A stretch of DNA of 64,000 nucleotides. Source: Streptomyces caniscabiei (GTDB taxonomy: Bacteria; Actinomycetota; Actinomycetes; Streptomycetales; Streptomycetaceae). The first letter of the stretch is position 1. Every line of letters starts with the position of its first letter. The DNA lies in NCBI RefSeq assembly GCF_014930365.1, contig NZ_JABXWI010000003.1, positions 62,001 to 126,000 on the forward strand, read 5' to 3'. The notes beneath the pieces were generated by a model. That model worked only from the letters and a program-made list of their open reading frames with translations, was not told the origin of the DNA and ran no database searches. A program made the translations under genes and the position numbers. Of the stretch, positions 1 through 8,129 are shown one piece after another.

Positions 1-209
1 GGAGAACATCGTGAAGCGATTGCCTTTCTCGTCCGAGGGGGGCGCGTCCGTGGGGGCGCGATGGGGGGCGAGGGGGGCGGCGGCCGGGGACTGAGCCCAG
101 GCCGCCGGTGGGACGGGCCGAGGACGGCGTGGGGGACGGGGGGCGGGCGGAGGACGGGCGGAGGACCCGCGGAGGCGCCCGCCCTCTGTACCGCGCGGCC
201 GACCGGAGG

Positions 210-644
210 TCAGCCGCGGATCTCCCGGTGCGCGGTGCCGCCGCCGATGGCGACCTTGCGGGGCTTGGCGCGCTCGGCGATCGGGATCCGCAGAGTCAGC
301 ACACCCGCGTCGTAGTCCGCCCTGATGTGCTCGGTGTCCAGGGTGTCGGCCAGCACGACCTGGCGGGAGAAGACACCCAGGGGACGCTCGGAGAGCTCCA
401 TCTGCACGTCGTCGGACTTGGGGACGGGGCGCCGCTCGGCCTTGACGGTCAGCATGTTGCGCTCGACGTCGACATCGATCGCGTCCGGGGACACACCGGG
501 CAGGTCGAGGGCGATGACGTACTCCTCGCCCTCGCGGTAGGCGTCCATCGGCATCGCTGACGGGCGTGACCATGTGCCGGTCGGGTTCAGGAGCTGCTGG
601 GTGAGGCGGTCCAGCTCACGGAACGGATCGGTGCGCATCAACAT
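210..644 (-). CDS. hsp18: Hsp20/alpha-crystallin small heat-shock protein (Hsp18 type)
   Basis: A 144-aa small heat-shock chaperone that should form oligomers and hold unfolded proteins in the cytosol without ATP. The alpha-crystallin domain spans roughly residues 35-135, with the family's P-G-V segment near residue 50 and the V/A-x-L-T-L-R-I-P strand near the end. A TTG lies two codons upstream, but the GGAGG at 654-658 is correctly spaced (9 nt) for the ATG at 642-644, so I start there. The gene is divergent from the repressor gene at 787, and the intergenic region carries two operator copies overlapping its promoter. This matches the heat-induced hsp18 / RheA arrangement known from Streptomyces albus. 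Confidence 0.93.
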   Translation of the reverse strand: MLMRTDPFRELDRLTQQLLNPTGTWSRPSAMPMDAYREGEEYVIALDLPGVSPDAIDVDVERNMLTVKAERRPVPKSDDVQMELSERPLGVFSRQVVLADTLDTEHIRADYDAGVLTLRIPIAERAKPRKVAIGGGTAHREIRG

Positions 645-705
645 CGTCAAACACCTCCAGTGTTCGGGTCAGGCACGTTCCTGCCAATGCGTTTCACCTG
701 CCTTC

Positions 706-734
706 GTTGTAACATGTCATCCAAGTGATGACAA
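706..734 (-). promoter_or_regulatory. hsp18 promoter
   Basis: Reading the minus strand, TTGTCA (complement of 729-734) is followed after exactly 17 nt by TACAAC (complement of 706-711). This is a good vegetative-type -35/-10 pair upstream of hsp18. The first RheA-type operator (715-733) lies in the spacer and on the -35 box, so bound repressor would block polymerase directly. Confidence 0.6.
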
Positions 735-759
735 GTGGAAAGTCATCGAGTCGATGACA
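715..759. promoter_or_regulatory. Two tandem RheA-type operators
   Basis: Copy 1 at 715-733 reads TGTCATC-CAAGT-GATGACA, a perfect 7-5-7 inverted repeat. Copy 2 at 741-759 reads AGTCATC-GAGTC-GATGACA, with 6-bp perfect arms around GAGTC. TGTCATC-N5-GATGACA is, as I recall it, the target of RheA, the thermosensing repressor of hsp18 in S. albus. Copy 1 overlaps the hsp18 promoter. Copy 2 is nearer the repressor gene and probably serves autoregulation. Confidence 0.85.
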
Positions 760-786
760 TCGCGAGTGTGTGACGCTGGAGGGCCC

Positions 787-1482
787 ATGACCACCGCCGA
801 CCGACAGCCGCCCCCCGATCCCGGCGGTCCCACCCCCACGTCCTTTCTCGCGGCGGCGGCGGCGCTGGACACGATCCACGCGGCGCTGCACGCGGCCCGG
901 ACTCCTCGGGACGGGGAGCCGGACGGGGAGCCGCCCGCGCCCGAAGCGGCCAGCTCGCAGCAGACGCTGGCCGCGCTGCTGATGCTCCGTGAGGCGCGTG
1001 ACCAGCTCGCCGAGTGGGAGGCGGGGTTGATCGAGGCGGCCCGGGAGGCGGGCGCCAGCTGGGCCGATCTCGCGCACCCCTTGGGCGTCTCCAGCCGTCA
1101 GGCCGCCGAGCGCCGCTACCTGCGGGTGCGCCCTGGGCGTCCCGGATCCACCGGCGAACAGCGTGTCCAGGCCACGCGCGACCGCCGCGCCGCCGACCGC
1201 AGCGTCAGTGCGTGGGCCCGCGCCAACGCGGCGGACCTGCGCGGGCTCGCGGGTCGGATCACCGCGCTCACGGACCTCCCGGCCGCCGCGCGCACCCCCG
1301 TCGTCGAACTCACCACGGCCCTCGCGGACGACGACGCGGCCGCCCTGATCGCCCCCTTGGCGGACACGCACGCGTACCTGACACCGAGCCACCCCGAGAT
1401 CGCGGCCCGAGTCGACGACATCACCCGCCACACCGACGGACTCCGCCGCAAGAGCACCGACAAACGCCAGAACCGCCCGTGA
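787..1482 (+). CDS. rheA: HSP18 transcriptional repressor (RheA-like)
   Basis: A 231-aa cytosolic protein annotated here as the repressor of the divergent hsp18. The central part (about residues 65-120) reads as a DNA-binding region: a conserved helix with E-A-R-D-Q-L-A-E, then W-A-D-L-A-H-P-L-G-V-S-S-R-Q-A-A-E-R-R-Y, a helix-turn-helix pattern. The N-terminal 40 residues are rich in Pro and Asp. GGAGGG at 778-783 sets the ATG at 787; longer in-frame starts would run through the operator. Assignment rests on the divergent position next to hsp18 and the two RheA-type operators as well as on the sequence. In S. albus the repressor itself senses temperature; whether this one does is inferred. 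Confidence 0.85.
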   Translation: MTTADRQPPPDPGGPTPTSFLAAAAALDTIHAALHAARTPRDGEPDGEPPAPEAASSQQTLAALLMLREARDQLAEWEAGLIEAAREAGASWADLAHPLGVSSRQAAERRYLRVRPGRPGSTGEQRVQATRDRRAADRSVSAWARANAADLRGLAGRITALTDLPAAARTPVVELTTALADDDAAALIAPLADTHAYLTPSHPEIAARVDDITRHTDGLRRKSTDKRQNRP

Positions 1483-1771
1483 CCACCCCGACTCCGGCTG
1501 CGGGTGGTGTGGGGGCGGCCGGGGAGGAGGGGTGGGGCGAGGTTGAGAGCCGGGCGCTGGGTGGGGGCCGGAGGCCGGCGAAAGCCGGGCCCGCAGCGGG
1601 AATTGGGCGGGGGCCGGCACCCGGGCCGGGAACCGGGCGCCCAGCCAGGCTCGACCGCCGAGCCCAGGGCCGGAGGCCGGGTGTCGAGCCCAGGGCCGGG
1701 CGTCAGGTCGGGAACCCGGCGGTGCGCCCAGGCTCGGCCGCCGAGCAGCCCGCCTTCTGTGCGCCTCGGCC
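1483..1771. other. Gene-free GC-rich spacer with degenerate repeats
   Basis: No credible gene. The stretch carries degenerate repeats of a GAGCCCAGGGCCGG-like unit (about 1660-1700) and a duplicated GCGCCCA...CTCG...CCGCCGAG segment (about 1640-1665 and 1724-1747). I see no promoter or clear terminator. Confidence 0.4.
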
Positions 1772-2452
1772 TCAGGGGCGTTCGGCTCGGATGACCACCA
1801 GTTCCTCCTGGGTGTCGTCCTCGGTGATCAGGCCTTGGTGGACGAGCCAGGGGCGGCGGGAGCGGAGTACCGGGCCGTAGGGCACCTCCGCGCGGTCGAC
1901 GACCGAGGCGCGCAGGCCGGCCTTCTCCAGGCGCCGCAGTGTCGTGTCGGTGCCGCACAGGTCCGAGTGGACGACCAGCAGCGTCCCGCCCGGGCGGAGC
2001 ATCCGGGGCGCCGTCGCGCAGAGGCGGTCCACGAACACCCGGCCGTCCCGGCCGGCCTCCCATGCCCGGGCCCGCCCGTTGCGCGGGATCCGGTCGGCGG
2101 GCGAGGGCACGTACGGCGGATTGCTGATCACCAGGTCGTACGTGCTCCCCGCGACCGCCGTGGTCAGGTCACCGTGCCGGACACGCACCCGCCGACGGGC
2201 GAGCAGCGCGTTGACGCGTGCCGTGATCACGGAGAGCCATGAGATGTCTACGGCGGTCACCCGGGCGCCCAGGCGCGCGGCGTGTACGGCGACGGCGCCG
2301 CTGCCGGTCCCCAGGTCGAGCACGTCGGTGGAGGGACCGATGTCCTCGCGGCAGAGGGCACGCATGAGCAACTCGGTGTCCCACTGCGGGGCGTACACGC
2401 CCGGTGGGGTGAGCAACAGCGTCGACGTCGACACCAGCGTGAGCGCCGCCAT
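1772..2452 (-). CDS. HemK2/MTQ2-type N-methyltransferase
   Basis: A 226-aa class I SAM-dependent methyltransferase. Motif I is V-L-D-L-G-T-G-S-G at about residues 44-52, and N-P-P-Y sits at 111-114, the signature of enzymes that methylate amide or exocyclic nitrogens such as the Gln of release factors. It is shorter than PrmC (no N-terminal helical domain) and resembles the HemK2/MTQ2 group; actinobacterial members often occur apart from release-factor genes. GGAGGTGAG precedes the ATG with normal spacing. The substrate cannot be read from the sequence: a release factor, another protein or a small molecule are all possible. Confidence 0.8.
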   Translation of the reverse strand: MAALTLVSTSTLLLTPPGVYAPQWDTELLMRALCREDIGPSTDVLDLGTGSGAVAVHAARLGARVTAVDISWLSVITARVNALLARRRVRVRHGDLTTAVAGSTYDLVISNPPYVPSPADRIPRNGRARAWEAGRDGRVFVDRLCATAPRMLRPGGTLLVVHSDLCGTDTTLRRLEKAGLRASVVDRAEVPYGPVLRSRRPWLVHQGLITEDDTQEELVVIRAERP

Positions 2453-2873
2453 CGCTCACCTCCGTTTCCTTGGGCACGACGGCGACACCGCCGCGACGAG
2501 CCTCCGACGCCGAGCCGAGCACCCGGCACATCCGCCGATTCACGCCACATACGCCATGCACGCCATACGCGCTGCGCGCGCCACACACGCATCACACGCC
2601 TCACGCGCCGCACACGAGTGCCCAGGGTTCTACGGGCCACACGGGTGACTACAGGTGGCTACCGGCGGCCACCGGTAGCTACGGGTGGCTACGGGTGACT
2701 ACGGGTGGTCGGGCCGCTGAGCCGGAGGCACTCACTTCAGGGGTGGTCGAGTCGGACGAGTGCCCCTGGGGAGCCGTGCGAAGCAGAGGCGTGGTGTTTT
2801 GCCGCTTATGGGTACTCGCGGAGCCGAGTGGCGGTGAAGGCGCCGTCCCCAGTTCACGGAGGGATGGGTTCCC
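2453..2873. other. 421-nt gene-free stretch with short tandem repeats
   Basis: No convincing gene. About 2535-2622 is a run of degenerate CAYACGCC-like units, and 2642-2712 is a run of CTACGGGTGGCT-like units (a roughly 11-12 bp period with substitutions). Downstream, GGGTAC at 2810-2815 followed by an A/T-rich stretch could belong to a promoter of the CBS gene, possibly of stress-sigma type, but no well-spaced -35 partner is present. GGAGGG at about 2858-2863 is the ribosome binding site of the next gene. Confidence 0.5.
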
Positions 2874-3296
2874 ATGACTCAGCATGTCAGCGAGCTGATG
2901 ACAAGCGCCCCGGTGACCGTCGAGCCGCAGACGTCGGTGGCGACCGTGGCCCGGATGATGCGGGACGAGGACATCGGCGCCGTCCTGGTCACCGAGGGCG
3001 ACCGGCTGCGAGGGCTGGTCAGCGACCGCGACCTGGTGGTCCGCACGCTGGCCGAGGGCGGCGACCCGGGCCGGACGACCGTGGCGGAGGCGTGCAGCGA
3101 CGACCTCGTCACGGTGGGCCCCGACGACGACGTCCGCCACGCGGTGGAACTGATGCGTGAGCACTCGGTCCGCCGTATGCCGGTCGTCGACGCGGAGCAG
3201 CACGCGGTGGGCATCGTCTCCCTCGGGGACCTGGCCATCGAGCGCGACCCCGAGTCGGCCCTCGGCGACATCAGCTCCACGAAGCCCAACAAGTAG
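2874..3296 (+). CDS. Tandem CBS-domain protein
   Basis: A 140-aa protein made almost entirely of two CBS domains (about residues 8-60 and 72-126). Each shows the family pattern: M-T-S/C-x-x-x-V followed by A-x-x-M-x-x-x-x-x-x-x-x-V-V-D. CBS pairs bind adenosyl ligands such as AMP, ATP or SAM and act as energy or ionic-strength sensors. Stand-alone two-CBS proteins are common in Streptomyces stress regions. No effector domain is attached, so the partner is unknown. It is followed after 26 nt by a small membrane protein gene on the same strand. Confidence 0.9.
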   Translation: MTQHVSELMTSAPVTVEPQTSVATVARMMRDEDIGAVLVTEGDRLRGLVSDRDLVVRTLAEGGDPGRTTVAEACSDDLVTVGPDDDVRHAVELMREHSVRRMPVVDAEQHAVGIVSLGDLAIERDPESALGDISSTKPNK

Positions 3297-3322
3297 CGCG
3301 TCCGCCGAAGGGAGCGTGCGAC

Positions 3323-3544
3323 ATGACGACCCCTGAACCCGGCCCCCGACGGGCGCCGGGAGTCGACGCACACGGCGGGGTGCCGCCCGGTGAGACCCCG
3401 CCCGGCGAAGGGGGGACCTACGGAATCTCCCATCCGGAGCCGCCCGCACCGCGCAGGGGATGGGGGTCGATGTCCCTCGTCCTGATCCTGGTGGTGGTGG
3501 CGCTGATGGTGATCGGGCTGGTCGGTATGGCCGTGGTCCTCTGA
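3323..3544 (+). CDS. Small single-pass membrane protein (DUF6480-like)
   Basis: A 73-aa protein. The first 45 residues are Pro/Gly-rich and soluble, with a G-G-V-P-P-G-E-T-P-P core that I recall from the DUF6480 family of Streptomyces. The last 22 residues form one hydrophobic helix (S-L-V-L-I-L-V-V-V-A-L-M). GAAGGGAG at about 3307-3314 supports the ATG. It probably shares a transcript with the CBS gene. Function unknown. Confidence 0.75.
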   Translation: MTTPEPGPRRAPGVDAHGGVPPGETPPGEGGTYGISHPEPPAPRRGWGSMSLVLILVVVALMVIGLVGMAVVL

Positions 3545-3578
3545 TCGCACGGCGGTGAGCAAGGCCGGTGACGCGCCG

Positions 3579-4055
3579 TCACCGGCCGCCGCCGGGCGGG
3601 TCGGCCAGTGCGATGCGGGCCGTGATGCGCTTGCCGACCGGTTCCTGTTCCACGAAGAGGTCCTCGGTGACGGCCTTGACGATCTCCAGCCCGTGCTGTC
3701 CGACCCGGTCGGGATCGGCGCCCCGGGCCGCGGGCACCGTCGGATCGCTGTCCCACACGACGATCTCCACGCTGTCGGCGGTGACGCGCAGCTCCAGGAG
3801 CACGGGACCGGGGGCGTACTTGCGGGCGTTGGTGACCAGTTCACTGACCACCAACTGGGTGAGGTCCCGCGCCCGCGCGGAGACGGCCAGCCGGTGATCG
3901 GCGTGGGCACGGTCGAGGAACGCGAGGGCGTGATGGCGGGCGTCGGCGATGCAGCCGTCCTCGCCACCCAGGGCGTATCCGGCGCGCATCAGACACTTGT
4001 CCGGCCCGCCACAGCCGTCACCGTCGGCATTCGATCCCACGTGTCCCGCCCTCAT
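3579..4055 (-). CDS. Anti-sigma-factor-like ATP-binding protein (HATPase_c)
   Basis: A 158-aa single-domain GHKL ATPase of the RsbW/SpoIIAB-like type so abundant in Streptomyces. The N box reads L-V-V-S-E-L-V-T-N-A-R-K-Y-A, and the later G box region has G-Q-H-G-L-E-I-V. Such proteins bind or phosphorylate anti-anti-sigma partners or sequester sigma factors. A longer reading frame extends upstream, but GAGGGGGG sits just ahead of the ATG at 4053-4055 and the extra N-terminus looks non-coding. About 20 residues before the core carry Cys (G-C-G-G-P-D-K-C), a feature I cannot explain. It is convergent with the small membrane gene. Confidence 0.85.
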   Translation of the reverse strand: MRAGHVGSNADGDGCGGPDKCLMRAGYALGGEDGCIADARHHALAFLDRAHADHRLAVSARARDLTQLVVSELVTNARKYAPGPVLLELRVTADSVEIVVWDSDPTVPAARGADPDRVGQHGLEIVKAVTEDLFVEQEPVGKRITARIALADPPGGGR

Positions 4056-4257
4056 TCCCCCCTCACATACGCGCCCGTACCCGCGATGGTCCCATCCATG
4101 CCACCCGGTCGACCGCGGGAGGGCGGCCCTATCCGGACCGGACGGGCGGTGAAATGGCCCGATTGCGACGCTCGCACCGAGTTCGGACGCGGCTGCCCGG
4201 GGCATTCGGACGGCGGAGACGTGCTTGCGCTCATGGAGCCTCAGGGGAGGAGAGGTC

Positions 4258-4620
4258 ATGCATCTGGCACGGGGAGGGAGCGCGGACGGCACCGGGTTGC
4301 TGTGGGCCATGGGCGCTCTGGCGCTGTACGTGTTGATCGGTTACGGGTTGCGGTACCGGGCCCGCGTCCGGCGCGGCTCGGGGCGGCCCGCGCGTGAGGC
4401 CCTGCGCGATCTGGGGGAGGGGGAGGAACCGCAGCCGCGGCAGCGCTTCGTCAGCCGCATGATCATGCTGTGCGGCGGGGCGGCCACCGGGTTGGTGGGC
4501 TACGCGACCGCCGGCGTCGTCCGTGTCGTGGCCGTGGGCCTCACCGCCGTGGTGGGCGTCGCGGCATGGGCGTACTACGACCACCGCACCGAGACGCGTG
4601 CCGCCGCCGCGGACCGGTGA
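4258..4620 (+). CDS. Small membrane protein of unknown function
   Basis: A 120-aa protein with one clear transmembrane helix near the N-terminus (about residues 14-30, L-L-W-A-M-G-A-L-A-L-Y-V-L), a basic and acidic middle, then two closely spaced hydrophobic segments (about 65-105). GGGGAGGAGAG lies 4-14 nt before the ATG at 4258 and decides the start. I do not recognise a family. Its neighbours suggest a cell-envelope stress context, but nothing more specific can be said. Confidence 0.7.
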   Translation: MHLARGGSADGTGLLWAMGALALYVLIGYGLRYRARVRRGSGRPAREALRDLGEGEEPQPRQRFVSRMIMLCGGAATGLVGYATAGVVRVVAVGLTAVVGVAAWAYYDHRTETRAAAADR

Positions 4621-4697
4621 CCCACCCGCCCCGCCCGGCGTCACGGCCCCGGCTCGGGGCGCCGGCTCCGGCCGGGAACCGAGGTCCCACCCCGAGG

Positions 4698-5663
4698 TCA
4701 CGGCCCCGGTCCCGGGTCCGGTCGGACGGCCTCCGTGATTCCCGCCCGGGCGGCTTCGAGCTGGGCGGCGAACGCGATCCCCAGGAACAGCGCGACACCC
4801 GTCAGGTTGGCCCACAGCAGCAGGGCGACGAACGCCGTCAGCGGCCCGTACACGGCGCCGAACGAGCCGCTCCTCGCGACGTAGAGCGCCAGGAGCCACG
4901 TGGCCGTGACCCACAGGACCAGGTGGACCGCCGAGCCGAACGCCAGCCAGGTGTAGCCGGGCTGGTCCCTGCGCGGGGCCCAGCGGAAGATCACCGCCGA
5001 CGCGACCCAGGCGAGCAGGACACCCAGCGGCACTTCGAGGGGGCCCCACAGGTCGAGCCAGTCCCGGGACCAGTCGAGGGTCTCCACCACCGCGGTCCCC
5101 ACGGCGTCCCCGGCGACGAGCACGAGGAACCCCAGGACCATCGGCATGCCCGCCGCGAGGGCGAGCAGCAGGGCCCGCCCGTACTTGGCGAGGAAGGGCC
5201 GGTCGCGTTCGACGCCGTAGATGCGGTTGGCGCCCCGCTCCACCTGCCCCATCGCCGAAGCGAGGTTCAGCAGGGCGAAGGCCAGTCCCAGCCACATGGC
5301 GACGGCGTTCCACACGCCGGAGCCGGCGCTGCGCGCGGTGGCGTCCAGCGCGTCCTCGACCAGGCTCGCGCTGGCGCCCGGCACGATCCGGCCCACGGTG
5401 CGTTCGATGATCCGCCCCACGCTCTCCGTGTGCACGGTGGTGGCCACGCCGACCAGGGCGATGGTGAACGGCACCAGGCCGAGGACCACCTGGAAGGCGA
5501 GTGAACGGGAGTGGGAGAAACCGTCCGCGTAGCGGAACCGGGCGAACGCGTCGAGCAGCAGCCGGCGGCCCCCGTAGTGCCTGAGCGCGGTCAGCGCCTC
5601 GTCGCCGGACAGTTCCTCCCCGATCATGTCCCGTGTCTGCGGGACATGGACGACGGTCCCCAT
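4698..5663 (-). CDS. YihY/virulence factor BrkB family membrane protein
   Basis: A 321-aa integral membrane protein with six predicted helices. Family marks include S-L-A-F-Q-V-V-L-G-L-V-P-F near residue 55 and the late segment G-A-V-Y-G-P-L-T-A-F-V-A-L-L-L-W-A-N. BrkB/YihY proteins are polytopic inner-membrane proteins whose transported substrate is unsettled; the old name ribonuclease BN is a misassignment. The gene follows the 141-aa hypothetical after only 10 nt, so the two are probably co-transcribed. Its own ribosome binding site is weak, which suggests coupling. A second in-frame ATG at 5627 is a possible alternative start. Confidence 0.88.
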   Translation of the reverse strand: MGTVVHVPQTRDMIGEELSGDEALTALRHYGGRRLLLDAFARFRYADGFSHSRSLAFQVVLGLVPFTIALVGVATTVHTESVGRIIERTVGRIVPGASASLVEDALDATARSAGSGVWNAVAMWLGLAFALLNLASAMGQVERGANRIYGVERDRPFLAKYGRALLLALAAGMPMVLGFLVLVAGDAVGTAVVETLDWSRDWLDLWGPLEVPLGVLLAWVASAVIFRWAPRRDQPGYTWLAFGSAVHLVLWVTATWLLALYVARSGSFGAVYGPLTAFVALLLWANLTGVALFLGIAFAAQLEAARAGITEAVRPDPGPGP

Positions 5664-5673
5664 CGCGGGCGTC

Positions 5674-6099
5674 TCAGCCGCTCGCCGCGGCGGTCACCGT
5701 GTCGGGGTCCATGCCCGTCAGTTCGACGATGCGGTGCGGTGGCACGCCCGCCGCCAGGGCGCGGCCGATCAGTCCGTCCCGGCCCTCCGCGCTGTCGCGG
5801 TAGGCGAGCAGTTCCTCCTCGATCCGGGCGAGCGGCTCCGGTGCCAGCCGGTGGCGGACCCGGCTCAGTTCCTCGTCGTTCAGCGGGACGGGCAGCCGTT
5901 CCGCCCCCTCGGGAATGGACCCCGTCTCCTCCGGCGGCAGCAGGCGCAGTCGCGCGGAGGTCGGCGTGGTCCCCTGGGCGTCCAGCCACGCGCGAACGGC
6001 GGGAGTCTCCATGCAGGCGAGATCCTCGACGGCGGCGGGGGCCACGCCGAGCGGCACGGACTCGTCGTCGAGCAGGAACAGATAGGCGTCGTCGGTCAT
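5674..6099 (-). CDS. Hypothetical protein, 141 aa
   Basis: I do not recognise a family. The soluble, acidic 141-aa product has a C-terminal 35 residues (D-G-L-I-G-R-A-L-A-A-G-V-P-P-H-R-I-V-E-L-T-G-M) that read like a short helix-turn-helix or an initiation-type helical hairpin. The preceding part predicts mixed alpha/beta. AAAGGATCGAGG precedes the ATG at 6097-6099; a GTG six codons upstream is less well placed. It is probably the first gene of a pair with the BrkB-like gene. Confidence 0.7.
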   Translation of the reverse strand: MTDDAYLFLLDDESVPLGVAPAAVEDLACMETPAVRAWLDAQGTTPTSARLRLLPPEETGSIPEGAERLPVPLNDEELSRVRHRLAPEPLARIEEELLAYRDSAEGRDGLIGRALAAGVPPHRIVELTGMDPDTVTAAASG

Positions 6100-6211
6100 C
6101 CTCGATCCTTTCCCCACGGCTGCTGACCGACATCCGCATACCCCCTCGCGGCCGATTAACCGTCCGGCGGGCCCGGGCTCACCCGAACCGGGCCCGCGTC
6201 GGCTCCCGGGG

Positions 6212-6958
6212 TCAGGCGGTGGTGCCGCGACGGCTCCGGAACCACCACACTCCGCCGCCGACCGCGACGAGGACGGCCGCGCCGATGCCCAGCGGGACGG
6301 CCGGGGAGAGACCGTCGTCGCCGTCCGTGCTCTCCGCGGCCGGCTCGGCCGACGGCGTCCGGTCGTCGGACTGGGTCGTGTCCTTCGCGGCCTCGGTCTC
6401 GGGAGCGGCGGTCGTGGGCTCCGCGGAGGGCGTGGGGCTGACGGCCTTCGCGCCAGGAGCTGCGGCCTTCAGGTCCAGGCGGGGCGCCGGGTGACCGTGG
6501 TGGCCGTCGTCCTCGGACTCCTCCAGTTCGATCCAGCGGTCCACCTTGCCGTCGCTGTAGGACTGGAGCGTCTTGAAGACCAGCGACTTCGCGTCGGGCA
6601 ACTGCCGTACGGAGACGACGTACTCGACGTCCTCCCCCACCGCGAGCTTGTCGCCCGAGACGGTGTAGCCCCGGCCGGTGGGGGCGAACTTCCAGCCGTC
6701 CGGGCCCTTGTCGTAGGTGATGTCGGCGGGGACGAGACCCTCGGGGAGGATCACCTCCAGCTTGGTGATGCCGGCCGTGGCGGACTCCGACGCGGCGGAG
6801 AAGGTCAGTTCGACGTTCTGGTCGAGGGCGCGGGCGCCGTCCGCCTCGACCTCCGCGTGGGCCGCGGCGGGCCCCGCGACGGCGACGACGGACGCGAGGG
6901 CGACCGCGGTGAGGGCGCCGGTTCGACGCATGGTGCGCAGCAGGGTGGAGCGATGCAC
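6212..6958 (-). CDS. YcnI-like DUF1775 copper-binding membrane protein
   Basis: A 248-aa exported protein with an N-terminal signal peptide whose likely cleavage after A-A-A leaves His34 as the first mature residue (H-A-E-V-E). This is followed by a DUF1775 domain (about residues 35-160) containing D-R-W-I-E, a Ser/Thr/Glu-rich linker and one C-terminal helix with an R-S-R-R tail. In Bacillus YcnI the N-terminal His, a Glu and a Trp bind Cu(II), and all three residue types are present here. GGGAG before the GTG at 6956-6958 fixes the start. The next gene upstream on the same strand is a His/Met-rich membrane protein, supporting a copper-handling pair. Confidence 0.85.
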   Translation of the reverse strand: MHRSTLLRTMRRTGALTAVALASVVAVAGPAAAHAEVEADGARALDQNVELTFSAASESATAGITKLEVILPEGLVPADITYDKGPDGWKFAPTGRGYTVSGDKLAVGEDVEYVVSVRQLPDAKSLVFKTLQSYSDGKVDRWIELEESEDDGHHGHPAPRLDLKAAAPGAKAVSPTPSAEPTTAAPETEAAKDTTQSDDRTPSAEPAAESTDGDDGLSPAVPLGIGAAVLVAVGGGVWWFRSRRGTTA

Positions 6959-7133
6959 GGGGAACTCCCTTGAGGGGGTGGGCTGAAGGCTGTGACGGGA
7001 CACGGGGCAGCCCCGGCGCACCCGGATCGGCAAAGGGCCGACCGTCGGGTACGGGGGTGCGGTGCTTGCCCGGGGCGGGGAGCCGACAGCGGGGCGTCGT
7101 CTCCGCGTGATGTCCCCGGGAAACCGGCTGTCG

Positions 7134-7838
7134 TCAGGAGGCGACAGCGGTCCCGGCCGGTGGCCCGCGGGAGGTGATCGCGTGGGTGAGGAGACAGCGG
7201 TGCGCCACGCGGTCCGTACGGGCGCGGCGGGCGCGGATCCGCGGACGGTACGGCGGCATGGACGGGCTGCGGAGCAGGCGCAGCGGCGCGGTCAGCCAGC
7301 CGGCGAACGCCCGCAGGATGCGGAAGGCGGCGCGCTCACCGTGGGCGAGCCAGAGGCCGCAGAGCACCGCGGCCAGCAGATGGGCGGCGAGCATGCCCGT
7401 CGAGGGCAGGCCGCCCAGGGCGTGGTCCAGCGCGTGCGCGGGCCCCGCGCCCATGTGGTCCATCGCCGCCGAGGAGGTCGCGGCCCCCGTCGCGTGCTCC
7501 ATCGGTGCCGCGCCGGGCACGGCGCCCGTCACGGTGCCGGCCGTCCGCGCGGCCCGGCCCGTGGCGCTCCCGGAGTGCCGGACGGCCGTATGGGCGAGCG
7601 AGAACATCGTGTGGAGGACGGCCTGGGCCGCGACCGTGGCGGAGCCGACAAGGAGCGGCCCGCGTTCCCGGGCGCCGGACCACCAGGCCGCGCCGCCGGT
7701 CACCACCGCGCCCGCGGCCATGGCCCACCAGGGCACCGCCGTCCCGGACATCATGACGTGCCCGAGGGAGGTGAGCAGCACGCAGACAGCCGCGAACACG
7801 GCGGCCCTGAGCGTGCGGGAACACCCCCCAGCGGTCAT
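7134..7838 (-). CDS. His/Met-rich polytopic membrane protein, possible copper partner
   Basis: A 234-aa protein with about five hydrophobic segments. Between the third and fourth lies a stretch dense in potential metal ligands: H-T-M-F-S-L-A-H, M-E-H, M-D-H-M and H-A-L-D-H-A. The C-terminal tail is strongly basic. I start at the second of two close ATGs (7838), which has GAGG nine nt ahead; the ATG at 7847 is too close to that site. Position next to the YcnI-like gene and the ligand-rich loop suggest a role in copper sensing or transport, but this is inference and no characterised family is recognised. Confidence 0.65.
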   Translation of the reverse strand: MTAGGCSRTLRAAVFAAVCVLLTSLGHVMMSGTAVPWWAMAAGAVVTGGAAWWSGARERGPLLVGSATVAAQAVLHTMFSLAHTAVRHSGSATGRAARTAGTVTGAVPGAAPMEHATGAATSSAAMDHMGAGPAHALDHALGGLPSTGMLAAHLLAAVLCGLWLAHGERAAFRILRAFAGWLTAPLRLLRSPSMPPYRPRIRARRARTDRVAHRCLLTHAITSRGPPAGTAVAS

Positions 7839-8129
7839 CGAGCCCATCCTCGCAGTCCTGGTCCCATGCGTCACGAGAAGGTACGTGAACGCCCCTGGCC
7901 TCCCACTCAATCCAGCCGTTGTGACACACACCACACCGGCTCCGGAAGGAGGCGCGCACCCAGCGGCTGGTCCACGGTCGAGGCGGGCGGCGCGAAGCGG
8001 TGCCGCGCGCGGCGGCCTGATGCGGCATCAAGCCAAAGTGGCCCGCGCGGCGCCGGTCGACTTCCGGGATCGGTGCGTCGCTCCTATCTTCGTACGCCGA
8101 TGGTGGTTACCGACGGTAAGGGGTGGGCG

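Noticed and set aside
1..209. Gene fragment at the left edge
   Set aside because: No frame shows a recognisable protein end; the stretch is G-rich and looks intergenic downstream of hsp18.
2500..2715. Possible CRISPR-like array
   Set aside because: The units are degenerate with no constant repeat/unique spacer alternation and no cas genes are near.
2795..2815. Stress-sigma (SigB-type) promoter with GGGTAC before the CBS gene
   Set aside because: The GGGTAC box is clear but no GNNT-type -35 stands at 14-16 nt; the nearest GTTT is only 10 nt away. Kept only as a remark.
7062..8129. Very long in-frame extension upstream of the flavoprotein gene
   Set aside because: The extra 350 residues are Arg/Gly/Pro-rich without family similarity, cover the oppositely transcribed His/Met-rich gene, and would bury the Tat signal. 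AAGGGG plus ATG at 8130 is the real start.
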